Assembly (NCBI GenBank): GCA_038030265.1
Contig: CM075941.1
Location: 39,494,164-39,558,163 of the forward strand
Direction: 5' to 3'
DNA: 64,000 nt
Source: Corythucha ciliata
Lineage: Eukaryota; Arthropoda; Insecta; Hemiptera; Tingidae
Shown piece after piece: positions 10,072 to 22,100 of this stretch. The translations under genes and the position numbers were made by a program. Below the pieces are notes generated by a model. The model did no database searches, had not been told where the DNA came from, and saw nothing but the letters and a program-made list of their open reading frames with translations. Each line of letters opens with the position of its first letter. The stretch's first letter is position 1.

Positions 10072-13005
10072 ATGTGTTTGTTGAAGATGTTGATCCTCAA
10101 CAGCCCAAAAGATGGCAGAGGAAAACATGAGAATCGACCCCACAAACTCTCAGAAGAAAAGCGCGAACTTGTGACGAATTTCATTAAGTCACTGAGAGGG
10201 CGAAAATCACATTACTCTCTAAAAGATTCAGACAAAGTATACTTATCAGATGATCTTAATTTGTCGAAGTTGAGCAAGATGTACAATGAATCTCATCCAG
10301 GAAAAGAAGTGCATTACGACACTTTTCGCTCAATTTTCAACACTCAATTCTACATATCCTTTGGATACCCACGTAAAGATGCATGCAGTTCGTGTGATAC
10401 CTACAAGTCTCAGAAAGCTGCTTTAGAAACAGGCATTGATTCCCTCGCTGATTCGGAAAAATTGACTCGAGAAAAAGAACTCAAAAACCTGGAAACTGAA
10501 CATAAACTTCATCTATCGAAAGCTCAAAAATTTTATTCGCTCAAGAAGAAAGCCAAAAAAATTAGTAGGAAGGACGACACAGTGGCGGCCATAACTATGG
10601 ACTTCCAAAAAAATCTCCCTACCCCTAACATTACCACCAATGATGTCTATTACAAAAGACAACTCAGCTTTTACAGCTTTAATCTTCACATCCTTGCCAG
10701 TGTATTTGAAAAGATTGTCAAAATTTATTTCGTTGATAAATTGGAAAGCGGAAACATGCTGAGCAATAGACAATTTGGTTTTAGAGCAGGCAAGAGCACG
10801 CAGGACGCTGTGTCATTTCTGACCGGTAAAATTGTTAACTCATTGGAAAGATCACGAAAGCCTTTAGCCATCTACTTAGACCTAAAGAAAGCCTTTGATT
10901 GTGTGTCCCATGATAAATTAATTTTGAGCCTCAGCACAATGCACAGTAAGTTTGTAAGTTGGATTGCGAGCTATTTAAAGAACCGCACACAACAGGTTAA
11001 AATGTATGATAAATTAAGTGATCCAGCCACTTTTTCCTATGGTATTCCGCAGGGAACTGTCCTCGGGCCGACTTTGTTTATATACTTTATGAATGAACTG
11101 CTGAAGTTAAATCTAATGGATGGTTGTATAATCTCGTACGCTGATGACACTGTTCTTTTGGTTGAGGGATCCACATGGGAGGAATCTGTGGGAAAAGCTA
11201 TGCGGTGTATGGTGGAGGTCACTACTTGGCTGAGATCAGCAGGGATGTTGCTAAATTACGACAAATCTAACTTCATGGCATTTTCTCTCCGAAGACATAA
11301 TGTTCCCCAAATTGATAGATTGCAAATTCATGAATCACATCAATGTAATCTTCCTTGCTCTTGTTCCTCTATAATTCAGGTGCCACAAACGAGGTATTTG
11401 GGCATAATTATGGACCAATGTCTTACATGGCTCCCGCAAGTTGCACTTGTAACGAAAAAACTAAGAAAATTCATTCCAATGTGTCTGACTGTTAGAGGAT
11501 TTATGACTCTAAAAACCATGAGGCTCTTCTACCTTGCCCTCATACAGTCAGTTTTGTCGTATAGCATTGTAGTATGGGGTTCCGCTTACCGTGAGGTTTT
11601 GGAGCCACTATACAAAACCCAGAAATTACTTATAAAAATCTTGCTACGAAAGAGGACCAGAACGCCAACTAACTTAATATTTAAGGAGTTTCAGGTTTTC
11701 GATTTATGGAAAATGATTAAGAAAATCACTCTAATCTATATCTATAAGCAAAAAGATGATTATGTTTGTGTGCAAGGTAATACTCGATTGGCTTCTGACT
11801 TTACCTTGCGATTACCGTTAAGACTAACGACGTTGGGTCAAAATTATTTTACATATAACGGCGTTAAGATGTTTAATAAACTTCCCCTCGATATAAAAAA
11901 TTCAACCAGTTTATCCAAATTTAAAAGTTGTGTACGTAAATATTTATTTAATGAACCCTTATAGTAACATCCTTCTTTATTTTTCTTGTCTTTCCTGATT
12001 ATTATTATTAATTTTGTGATGCTTGTATTCTGTGATATGCTTTGTGATATTGAAAATATTTTGTTAGCAGTGAATTGTGATACTCAGAAGTTATGTACAA
12101 ATCTGTGATGGCTCCTCCCCCAGCTCAAGTTTACTTACAGGGGGTAGTAGCATTATATGAAATTAATTTTTGAAATACTTCATATGAATAAATGCATTAT
12201 TTAAAAAAAAAAAAAAAAAAGTGGTGTATCGGCCTTCTACACGTACGATGAAACTGTGGCTCGTAAGGGAGCAGATGATGTATGTTCAATGCTAAACAGT
12301 TTCTTGGATAATTTTTTGCCAGCCAAAGTTCGTCGCTTGGTAATATTTTGTGACTCTTGCGCTGGGCAAAATAAAAATTATACCGTATTTCGCTATCTTC
12401 ATCATCTTGTAACTGAAAAACAGAAATTTGACAGCATTGAAGTTTATTTCCCCGTAAGAGGGCATTCTTACCTAGAGTGTGATAAAAATATGAGCTATAT
12501 CAATCGAAAGTCTTACGTTGAACTACCCGACGAATGGAGGGACGTTATAAGAAACAGCAGACAAAGCCCTTCACCTTTTGCCGTGATTGATTGCAAAAAA
12601 GAGCTCTTCTTTGCCTGGACCGAATTCTTGACGCCAATTTACCTTCCGAAATGCCCTTTCCCTACTAGACCAGTGCGGTGTTTGAAGATTGAAAAAGAAC
12701 ATCCACAAAAGGTATTCTACCGTAGCACTTTCTGGGGTGGGTACGTCATGACCCATGTCATGTGGAAACCACCAAAAACAGGAAAAAACAAAGGGAAGCT
12801 GGCTCCAAAGAAAGGAAATCTGAAAAACCTCTACAGAGGCCCACTGCCGATTTCCCGACCCAAGTTCCATGACTTGCAACACTTGAAAGGTTTTTTGATT
12901 AATCCGGAAGCCAGAGCTTTTTACGAAAACTTACCACTTTCCAGAGAAATTGAAGACAACGATGAAGACATCTACCTGGACTACATGCTGGATGATGAGG
13001 ATTAG
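10072..13005 (+). pseudogene. DNA-transposon transposase (GQNxN type) split by a LINE
   Basis: The N-terminal half (10072 to about 10702, ~209 codons) and the C-terminal half (from about 12221 to 13005) belong to one protein: removing the inserted LINE and one AGTG duplicate restores a continuous frame. The N-half has a conserved basic region and a CSSCDTYK motif followed by an FQKNLPTPNI strand. The C-half has an FCDSCAGQNKN motif, then a GHSYLECD motif, consistent with a DDE-type catalytic core; it ends in an acidic tail. I know this as a widespread arthropod transposase-like family but cannot give its superfamily with confidence. An earlier 5' exon may be missing: an AG preceded by a T-run lies at about 10047-10060. 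No terminal repeats were found. Confidence 0.7.
10703..12219 (+). mobile_element. 5'-truncated non-LTR retrotransposon (LINE)
   Basis: About 420 codons encode a non-LTR reverse transcriptase: FGFRAGKSTQDAV (motif 1-2 region), YLDLKKAFDCVSHDKL (first catalytic Asp), GIPQGTVLGP, and YADDTVLL (catalytic YADD), followed by the usual C-terminal region ending in a FNKLP...FKSCVRKYL pattern. The endonuclease and ORF1 are absent. The 3' end has a poly(A) signal AATAAA at 12187-12192 and an A-tail ending at 12219-12220. A short AGTG duplication flanks it (10699-10702 and 12220-12223). The clade looks Jockey/CR1-like; this is not resolved. Its frame is fused to the upstream transposase fragment without a stop. 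Confidence 0.88.
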
Positions 13006-13347
13006 AAAAATCTTGTTCATGAGGGGCGTTTAAGCTATTATGCTATTATTTCTGTTACAAAATTTTTTTCAACGGAATGAATAATAATTTTATTGCATAA
13101 ATTTGCGAATTTTTTTACCCCATTAGTCTTCATAACCCTGAAAAAACAACTGTTCCAGTATTATACTACCCATGGAAGGTAAAAAAACTATACAAATAAT
13201 AGTATAGGAACACGTTTTTAGGTAAACTATTGACACAAAACTTTGTTTTTAATTTTATGGAAAATCATGCTGGACTGACTTTCATCGTTTTTCCCCCTGA
13301 CCCTTATAATAAAAAAATGTGTTACTACCTTACCTATGTGTTTTAGG
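13006..13347. other. A/T-rich spacer
   Basis: Presumed 3' untranslated part of the split transposon and an intron-like stretch ending in TGTTTTAG just before the hAT BED exon. No gene seen. Confidence 0.4.
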
Positions 13348-15426
13348 AGAATGCAAGTTTTGTTCGGCAAGCTACGTGACCCACGTCGACAGAATGGTGA
13401 ACCACCTGGTAAATAATTGCCACAATTGTCCTATTCATGTCAAGGAGGAGATGATGTGCGCAAAAGCTGGGAATTCAGGTTAGCCTTTTATTATTTATTT
13501 ATTTTACCGTTCCTTTACTATTTTTTTTAATTTACTTATTTTAAGCTTTTTAAATTTACCTATTTTATATTATTTTTCAGGTGAGCCACCCGTTAAAAAG
13601 GGAAAAGTAAACCCCGGCAGCGTTCTGAAAACTTCGTGCTCGGCCGGAACAAATGAACCAATCACAGATGTGCCATCACCCTCAGCTGCGGGCTCATGTG
13701 TTCAGAGCAAAGGAGGAATCCGTTCGTCATCCCCAAGGAAAGATTCAAAGATTACCCAATTTATGGACAGAATAAAACCCGAAGAGCAGAAGTCTCTCCA
13801 GCTGGGCTTTGCCAAGGCTGTCTATGCATGCAATCTGTCATTTCGCATTGTGGAAGACCCATATTACGTGGCCCACACGCGGCGTCTTCGACCTCTGTTC
13901 AATCTACCTACAAGAAAGGCCTTATCAGGCCATCTTCTGGATGAGGTTGCGCATGAAACTCAAAACAGAGTAGCCGAAATGATTAAAGAGGCCTCTAGCG
14001 TTAGCATTGTATCAGACGGCTGGAGCAACATAAGAAATGAATCCATAATTAATTTTATGGTGACGACTCCTCAGCCCCTGTTTTACAAATTTGTAGACGC
14101 CCAGGATCATCGTCATACAGCGAAGTACATTGCTAATGAATTCGAAGAGGTTATCTGCGCACTTGGAGAAGAAAAAGTGTCAGCTATTGTCACCGACAAC
14201 GCCGCGAACATGAAAGCTGCTTGGGAAATTATAAAGGAATTGCACCCCTTCATACAAGCGTACAGCTGCTCGGTCCACACCTTGCAACTTTTTGTTCATG
14301 ATGTAGAAGCGCTCGAAACTTTTAAAACTCATTATGCGACTGCTAAACAAATCGTTAAGTTTTTTAAAAACAAGCATGTGCCTGCAGCCATATTTAAGAA
14401 ATATCGAGTGCAACTTGGAGTATCGTCTTCACTCGTAACAGACTGCGCCACGAGGTGGGCTTCTTCTATTTCCCTACTAAAACAACTCCAGGTCTGCAAG
14501 AAACCGTGTCAGATCGCCATAGTCGACGACGAGGTTGCGAAAGAGGGAGCAAGTATCAAAATTAGCGTCCTAGACGAAGATTTTTGGAGGAAGAATGAGA
14601 AAATTATCGAGCTCCTGAGCCCTGTGGCTGACGCTATCCGAATTCTTGAAGGCGACGACAGCACTCTCTCCGACGTGAAAACAAAATTCACTGAGATAAA
14701 GGAAACGCTCGAAAAAAAATGAAGGAAACGCCCTTTTCACCTAAGGAAGTACACGCTGTGAAAGCTAAATTCGCCGAACGAATGAAACAAGTGGTCAAAG
14801 TAAGTCACAACGTCGCGTATCTCCTGGATCCAAGATTTCAAGGCAACGGCTTGTCTACCGAGGAGGAAAACGAAGCGATCGACGAGATTTCAAAGTACGC
14901 TTCGCATTTTTTCGGCAAAGATAGCGAGACAGTCGCCAACGAAATCGTGAAATTTAAATCAAGGAGTTGCCACTTCAGCGGAAAATTGTTGTGGCTATCG
15001 GCGAATTCTATCTCGAAAGGTGCATCCCAACTCACGGCGGCTAACTGGTGGAAGGGCAATGTAAAATCATTTCTGTCTTCCATTGCCCAGAGGTATCTGA
15101 ATTTACCCTCGCCTACCGCTTGCGCAGAAAGAAATTGGTCTGTTTGGGGCCACGTTCATTCGAAAAAGCGGAACCAGCTGAAGACGACAACTGGAAAACC
15201 GGTCTCGGTATACCATAATCTTCGACTAATAAAACGGGACGACTACAATGTGGCCAACCTAGAGCAGTCAGCAACCGAAATCACAGAGGAGTTTGAAAGA
15301 GGCCCCAGTACCTTAGCTACATCCCATTTTCGAGTTTCAGAAACAAAAAGTGACTTAGAATCAGAATGTGACTCCGACTCAGATTGTGATGTCGAATATT
15401 TAATTAAATCTTTAAAAAATAATTGA
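13348..15426 (+). pseudogene. hAT transposase, two exons plus a frameshift
   Basis: An exon at about 13348-13473 encodes a BED-type zinc finger (CKFCSASYVTHVDRMVNHL, then downstream Cys/His), with an AG acceptor before it and a GT donor after it. It splices to an exon starting at about 13581 after TTTTTCAG. The long exon encodes the DUF659-like RNase H fold: SIVSDGWSN, then VTDNAANMKAAW, then CSVHTLQL. The frame shifts in an 8-A run at 14711-14718 and continues from 14719 with the hAT dimerisation region (ANWWKGN, then SPTACAERNWS). The tail is acidic. The 1-base slip makes this copy nonfunctional unless bypassed. The 5' terminus is not visible. Confidence 0.88.
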
Positions 15427-16078
15427 CCGTTTGAAAAATTGTAGTATTGGTTAGTAGTTACCTCGATTTATAATTTTGCCTTGAAAAAGTTTATCACAAT
15501 TTTATAATTTTTTACTGTTTTTTAAAAAAATAAACTTGCTTTGTTACAGCATAAAAAGTCCAGTCAATGAGTTCACAGCTCCGTTGTTGAGAGGTTAGCG
15601 TACCAAAAGTTTCTAAGACTGTAATGGGAGCGGGTATATGGGTACCATCAAGGAAATTTATTTCAGTTTTTCCTCATTATCCCGGTCCCCACATTAAGCA
15701 GTAAGTCAACGCAGTGAGTAGGGCCTCGTAACAATGAGTATCCTGAGTATGTGACAAACTTTGCCACCGCTTTTGCTCTCAAAAAAAATGATTGTATGCA
15801 AAATCGTTTCGTTTCCTTTATAGGTGGCACGGCAAAATTGGGAAAAAGTACCAATATCGAAAAAATTTGTTTTTTTGGCAGATTGTTTGATTTTTAATTT
15901 GTGTAGTTTTCTTCCTGGATGAGTTTGACAGTGATTGATGCACAAACGCACCTTGCTTAACCCGAAATGTATCCTAATTTGGCGTGAAAAAGATTTTGAC
16001 CGGAATTTGACCGGTCAAAATTGTCAAATTCTGGTCAATTGACCGGAAAAGATTTTGACCGGTCAAATGCCCAACACT
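15427..16078. repeat. 3' end of the hAT element with TTGACCGG sub-terminal repeats
   Basis: After A/T-rich noncoding DNA, the block at 15985-16070 contains several direct and inverted copies of TTGACCGG / CCGGTCAA, then GCCCAACACTA, which looks like a hAT terminal inverted repeat (complement TAGTGTTGGGC). The matching 5' terminus was not found, so the element boundary is inferred. Confidence 0.55.
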
Positions 16079-16095
16079 AATAATAATAATTTTAA

Positions 16096-17604
16096 TCTAA
16101 TATATATAAAATTCTCGTGTCACAGTTTTCGTTGCCATAATCCTCCGAAACGGCTTGACCGATTTTGATGAAATTTTTTGTGCTTATCCGGTATCTATGA
16201 GAATCGGCCAACATCTATTTTTCATCCCTCTGAATGTTAAGGGTAGTCCACCCCTAATTTTTTTTTATTTTTTAGACAAAATTTTTAATTTCTATTTTTT
16301 TTTTTTTTTTATGATACAACATACAAAAATACATACAATCCTCAATTTTCACCTTTCTACGATCAACCATTATTTTTTAATAGCCATTTTAGTAATTTAA
16401 TCATTTGTTTTCTCCGGTCGAAAACTGATCAATGTTTTGTAGAGTGAGCAATGCCAAGAAAACGCAAAGGGGCTGATTTGAGCCGCAGTACAAGTAAAGC
16501 TCGAAACTTGCGAAATAGCAGATCCGAAAGAACAGAAGGACAAATCCAGCAACAAAATACTGATGCACGTGTCAGAATGGCGCAATTGCATCAAGAAGAG
16601 CCAGAAGATACACGAGCTGAACGCAATGAAGTCAGAAGATTAGAACAACGACAATCACGCCGTTTCACAGTCAATAGACGAATAAAAAATGATCAACAAC
16701 GACAACAGGTATATCGAGCATTTATATCTGATTCATTCCTGCGTCTAGCATTTCAGTATGAGCCCGATATTGAATATTATGCTCATTCAAAAGTGGTAAT
16801 TGGTGCTATGGACAAGGAATGTCCGCATTGTCATGCTCTGAAATTCAAAAATGAACCAACTGGGATGTGTTGCGCGTCAGGAAAAGTGCAACTACCTGAA
16901 ATTGAAACACCACCTGGAGCATTGAACGGCTTACTTATCGGCACGGATCCAGATTCTAACGTGTTCCTGAAGTCAATTCGAAGATTCAATTCATGCTTTC
17001 AAATGACATCGTTCGGAGCAACAGAAATAGTTCGAAATACTAATGCAAATGGTCAACAATTCAATTCTACATTCAAAATCAGAGGTGAAGTTTATCATAA
17101 AATGGGCTCACTGCTGCCAATGCCAAACGAACCACATAAATTCTTACAAATCTACTTTATGGGCGGCGAGGATTCCGGAAGCGCACTCGCCAATCGCGTG
17201 AATGCACGTTGTGATTATAATAACCTTGATTCATTTTATGCCAGGCGCATCGTCAGCGAGCTAGATGCTCTTTTGAACGAGCACAACGAGTTGTTGAAAA
17301 TATTCAAATCACATATGCACCAATTACAAAGCGATAATCACCATTGTGGCGTAATGTTGAAAAATTACAGCTAAAAATAAATATGCGCGTTCAAATGCTT
17401 CAAGATCCATCCGCTGAAACATTTTCAAAACAACTTTTAGATATCAGTGATGGAAAAGTTGCTATAGATGAAACTGGATACGTAAAATTACCGACTGATT
17501 TCTGCACAATCGCTGATTCGCAAGATACTCTCATTGAACAAATATTTCCCGAAATTATTTATATGGCAAAACAACGTTTGCCGGGTCAGCTTGTAAGTAT
17601 ATAA
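16096..17604 (+). mobile_element. Helitron, internally deleted
   Basis: The sequence at 16096 begins TCTAATATATATAAAATTC and continues with the conserved Helitron 5' region (a CGAAACGGCTTGACC block) known from many insect Helitrons; it follows an A at 16095. A coding part follows (see next entry) and stops shortly after a Pif1-helicase fragment. No clear CTRR 3' end with hairpin was located, so the 3' boundary is approximate. Confidence 0.8.
16451..17604 (+). pseudogene. Helitron RepHel remnant: N-terminus joined to a helicase fragment
   Basis: The 307-codon frame at 16451-17374 starts with a basic, Arg/Gln-rich region and a CPHC...CC zinc-finger-like segment (near residues 120-140), the typical N-terminus of arthropod Helitron proteins. 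It ends abruptly, and the next frame (to 17604) matches Pif1-like helicase downstream of its core: NMRVQ, a LLDISDGK segment and FCTIADSQDTLIEQIFP. The HUH endonuclease, its catalytic tyrosines and the helicase Walker motifs are absent. A deletion of most of RepHel near 17340-17380 explains this. Confidence 0.82.
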
Positions 17605-18760
17605 GATAAATCACAATGCCATTTTCGGTGTAGACTTCTTGAGAGAATTGTCTGCTCATTTAGATTTTGATACCAATCAATTAATATTGGGTGAAATACA
17701 CAGTTCCGTTCGTTTCAAACCCGTCTCCGTAAATTTCAAGTCTCGAGTTGAAGTTTGAGGCTTCGGCTTTATCTACGCTCGATTGAATTCAATTATGTCA
17801 GATTCAGAACCTTTCGATGTTGTTCGTCGAATCATAGAGGAGGATACTCCCGACAATTTAAAATCCTCATTTCGATCGTTGTTGTTAAAAAACAAACGAA
17901 TTTTTCGTGAAGGACCTGGTTTAATTCCCGGCTATAAACATAAGCTTAATTTAAAGGATAGTACGCCATGTAAAAGGGGCGATATATCCAATATCCGCTG
18001 CTGATTTCCCGGCTGTAAAGTTGGAGATTGAAAAGTGGCTAAAAGTGGCAGGCTATCATCGAGGTTTCGGATGGTCCTTTCCTTAATCCCTTGCATGTCG
18101 TTCGCAAAAAAACGGGAGAAGTACGTCCAGTTTTGGATGCTCGCCTCGTACGTTTGAGGAAAAAATTAAAGACGGTTATGGTTTTAAATTCATTTCAACT
18201 ATAGACTTGAGGCAGGCCTTTTTTCATATAGAGTTAGACGAAGAAAGTAGACCGTTAACAGCTTTTCATTTTAATCGTGTGGCTTATCATTTTTCAAGGA
18301 CACCTTTCGGTTTGAACTCTTCATTGGCCGCACTTGAAAAAAACTTAATCGACTCATTCCACCGGAATTCGATAGACATATAATAAACTTTGTAACGACG
18401 TAACTATTTTCTCGAGAGATGACCAACACTTTTTTCATCTGTCTTATTTCTTCGAAATATGTAAAACAAACAATATCGCTCTGCTACTAGACAAATGTAC
18501 ATTTTTCAAAACGACTTTAAATGTATTGGGTTATATCGTTTCAACCGAAGGTATAAGTAAGGACCCGGAAGCACCGGTAATACAAAATTAAGTCGAGAAG
18601 ATAGCGATTCCCAAATTAAAGAAAGGGTAGTCAACGAGAGAAAAGTCTATTCGGAACAGAAAAATAAGGGTGCCAAACCATATAACTTTAAAATAGGACA
18701 AGAGGTACTAGTTTGAGATTTTAAAATCAGTAATAAAATAGACAAAATAAATGCGAAATT
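17605..18760 (+). pseudogene. Degraded Ty3/gypsy Pol, family 1
   Basis: Fragments in several frames match, in order, the end of a protease (VDFLRELSAHLDFD), the N-terminal reverse transcriptase (HVVRKKTGEVRPVLDARL; ISTIDLRQAFFHIEL; TPFGLNSSLAALEK), an RT tail (GYIVSTEGISKDP) and then, after a jump, the charged C-terminal end of an integrase. Stops and frameshifts are frequent, and most of RNase H and integrase are missing. A second, differently deleted copy of this family lies at 50395-51165. Confidence 0.8.
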
Positions 18761-18869
18761 GTTACCCTTATATAATAGTATTTAAAATAATTTTGAAGAT
18801 TGGATTGAATTCCTATGTCCTGTCAAAAGTCTATAAACTCGAGAGGACTTACCTATACAATGCATCATT

Positions 18870-19042
18870 GATGCCCGATACATGGTTACGCGATTTTCCA
18901 AAGGCAATCCGCGACTACTCTGTACCGAAAAGGGAGAATATTTCGCCCCTTTGCCTGGTTAGAATTCCCTGGCCCGGATATGATGTGTACGCGACTTTTC
19001 CAAAGGCAATTCGCGATTGCATAGTGTCCAAAACAGGAGGAC
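18870..19042. repeat. Two imperfect copies of a ~48-bp segment
   Basis: Two segments near 18886 and 18990 share TTTTCCAAAGGCAAT flanked by CGCGA on the left and an inverted YCGCGA on the right, so each is also a partial dyad. Family unknown; they lie just outside the mag-like insertion. Confidence 0.45.
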
Positions 19043-19047
19043 GATTT

Positions 19048-19161
19048 TGTTTTATTATCAAGAAATGCCGGAGACGTTTAACGAAATTTTACTTTCTTTT
19101 ATTTTAAATCCAAACCAACAACAACCCCCCACCGATCATGTGTCAATTTAATATTAACACA
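19048..19161 (-). repeat. 3' LTR of the mag-like element
   Basis: 114 bp, identical base for base to the copy at 23199-23312. In element orientation it starts TGTGTTAATATT and ends ATAATAAAACA. Confidence 0.93.
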
Positions 19162-19188
19162 TTTCCCTTTCTTTGAAAAATGGATTCG

Positions 19189-22100
19189 TCAATATCCAAA
19201 ACGCATAGGCGGCCTCGATCTCCGCCCACTCCTGGTTTTGTAGGAGACCACTTGCCATTCATCTGCAGCCTCTTCGTTATCTGGAAATTCTCTTGTGTCT
19301 TCGGGTTCAACTGCTCGTCCCGCCTCTCTTCCTTCATTTTCCTCCTGATCTTCAGGTTGCTTTCGTTGATCCTCTTTGCTTTGTTCTTCTCTTCTTTGTT
19401 CCTCTCTTCTTTGTTCCTCTTCTCTTTCTTCCTTTCTTCTTTCTTTCTCTCTTCTTTGTGCTGTCCCATGAGTTTCGTCGTAATTTTGTCTCCAAAAGAA
19501 ATCCTCATCATCTTGTAAGGGTCGAGAAATTTCTCTCCGTTCGCAATTTTTGGACTTTTCGATGCTATTATAATACGGGGAATTCAACCGGGGCTTATTT
19601 TTCGAGGGTATCAAAGCGACTCTATTTCTTTCAATCGTCCCAGATTCAGTAGAAACTATATATCGGCGAACTGCGTCCTTTGATTTGGAAGACACTGTAC
19701 CGAATTTATTTTTGTCTTTGATGAAAACTTCCTCTCCCGGTATTAACTCCCTCAGTTCCCGACTTGAATGCCTTTGATCGAACCAAGTTTTAGTTTTGAT
19801 GACATGTTTGTTGAAATTTCTTCGAAACAAATCGAGATCAGGCCATTTTGGTTCAAGCAATTCTGGGTCTATTGGTAGCGTTCCTCTCATACGGCGTCCC
19901 ATAAGCAACTCTGATGGCGACAATTGCTGAATTTGAGGCGAGGAGCGATACGCCAGTAAAGCGATTTGTAAATCGGTTGATTTCAGAACCATGTTTTTGG
20001 CAATGTGAACCATCGCCTCGGCGAAACCATTAGCCTGCGAATGTTTTGGACTGCAATGAACAACAGTAAACCCCATTTCTTTCCCAAACTTTTTCATTTG
20101 GAATGAAGTCAGATTACTACCAGCGTCACACCTTATTGTTTCTGGAACCCCAAACTGAGAAAATAATTGTTTTAGGTAACTGATTACATCTTCTGTTCTC
20201 ATTTGTCGAGGAAACGGACGAATATCCAAGTATTTCGAAAAGAAATCTCCCACTACCAAATACCAGATCCCTTTTGCCTTGAAGAAATCCATGGCTAGAG
20301 ATTGCCATGGTCGATCGGGCAGTGTAGACGGTAAAAGAGGTTCCGGCCTTTGAACCCTCGTCGTAGCACATTTACGACAGTTTGATACTTTTTCTCTTAT
20401 GTTTTGGGTAATAGCTGGCCACCAAACACATTGCTTTGCTCTCTCTATGCATTTCGATTCCCCACCATGGCCATCATTGTGAATACGGTTCAAAATTTCA
20501 ACTTGAAGCTTAGGTGGAACTACGCATCGATTCTTATACTTAATTAAGCCCTCCTTAATCCAAAGATCGTTTTTGAACTTTGAATAGGGAATAGTTCGAA
20601 AATCAGGATTCTTTGGCCAGCCATTCTTGATATACGTTGTTAGCATTCCGAAAATTGGGTCACTTTCTTGGCCTTTCAAAAACTGAGCCATTCTGACATC
20701 GCTAACATTGGCATTAAAAACTTGGTCAACGAAAATTTCAATGTCTGCATCGTTCAGTACATCATCATTGCTATCATTTTCAAGATTTCGAGGGGCACGA
20801 GAAAGAGTATCGGGAATATAAAATTCCTTTCCAGACACATATTCCATTTTGTAGTTGAATTTGAGCATTCGCATCCTCATACGTTGGATTCTGGCACTCA
20901 AATCCGCTAGAGGTTTTTTCCCAAACAAGGTCACCAGAGGTTTGTTGTCAGTGCGCAACACAAATGGTGCCCCAATCAAAAGGTCTTCGAATTTTTCGCA
21001 AGCGAAAACGAGTCCCAAGGCTTCTCGTTCAAGATTTGAATACCGTTTCTCAGTATCAGTCAAACTCCTTGACGCGTATTGGACCGGTTTCCAACAGTTT
21101 CCCGCCTTTTGTTCCAAAACCGCCCCTAACCCCATTAAACTGGCATCAGCAGACACTCTGATAGGCAAGTTTGGATTGTAAAATGCTAGTAGGGTCTTAA
21201 TAGCTTCCAGTTTCTCGGTATCTGGTTTAATTCCATTTTCCGAAACTATGTGGCCCAAGAACTTGACCTCATTGACTGCAAATACACATTTTCCCTCGTT
21301 TAATGTGACCCCTTCTTCAGCTAGTCTGGTCAATACCTTGTGTAATCTTTCATCGTGTTCTTCTTTATTTGTTCCAAATATTAATGTATCATCTAAGAGG
21401 GTTAGAACACCTGGGATTCCCTTGAGAATACTGGTCATGGTCCTGTGATAAAATTCTGGTGCGCTAGAGATTCCCATCGGCAATCTCTTGAAAACAAAAC
21501 GCCCGTATGGAGTTAAAAAAGATGTTAGCTTGGAAGAATGTTCGTCTAGTTTGATCTGAAAATAACCACTTCGACAGTCTATTTTTGAAAATATCTTTGC
21601 ACCAGAGAGTTGATGCAAAATGTCATTTACTCCAGGGAGAATCACGCGCTCTCTTTTTATTGCTTGATTTAAGTACGAATAATCAACACATATCCGGACC
21701 TCGTCACCACCTGGTTTTGGGACCACGACCATTCCAGCTACCCAGTCAGTAGGTTCTTCGATTGGAGCAATAATCCCGTTTTCTTCCATTCTTTTAAGCT
21801 CTTTTTCTGTTTGGCTCCTTAGCTGAATTGGGAGCCTACGAGGAGCACTAATAGCATAGGGTTTGCAGCCCTCTTTCAATTTAATTGAATAAGAGTAATT
21901 CATCACACCGATCCCACTAAAAAGTTGAGGAAACAGCGATTTATAATATTCACTGGGTGTATTTCTCGCAACAGAGTCGATTCGCCCTAAAATACCAAGC
22001 TTTTCAATCGCAGGACGACCTAGTAATGGTTGTTGACAACCTCTCAACACATAAATGTAGTCTCTAATTTTTTTCTTTTTGAGAGCTATATCTACAGCGA

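Noticed and set aside
19180..19652. Plus-strand Leu/Phe/Ser-rich frames
   Set aside because: Antisense shadows of the charged Glu/Arg tail of the mag-like polyprotein.
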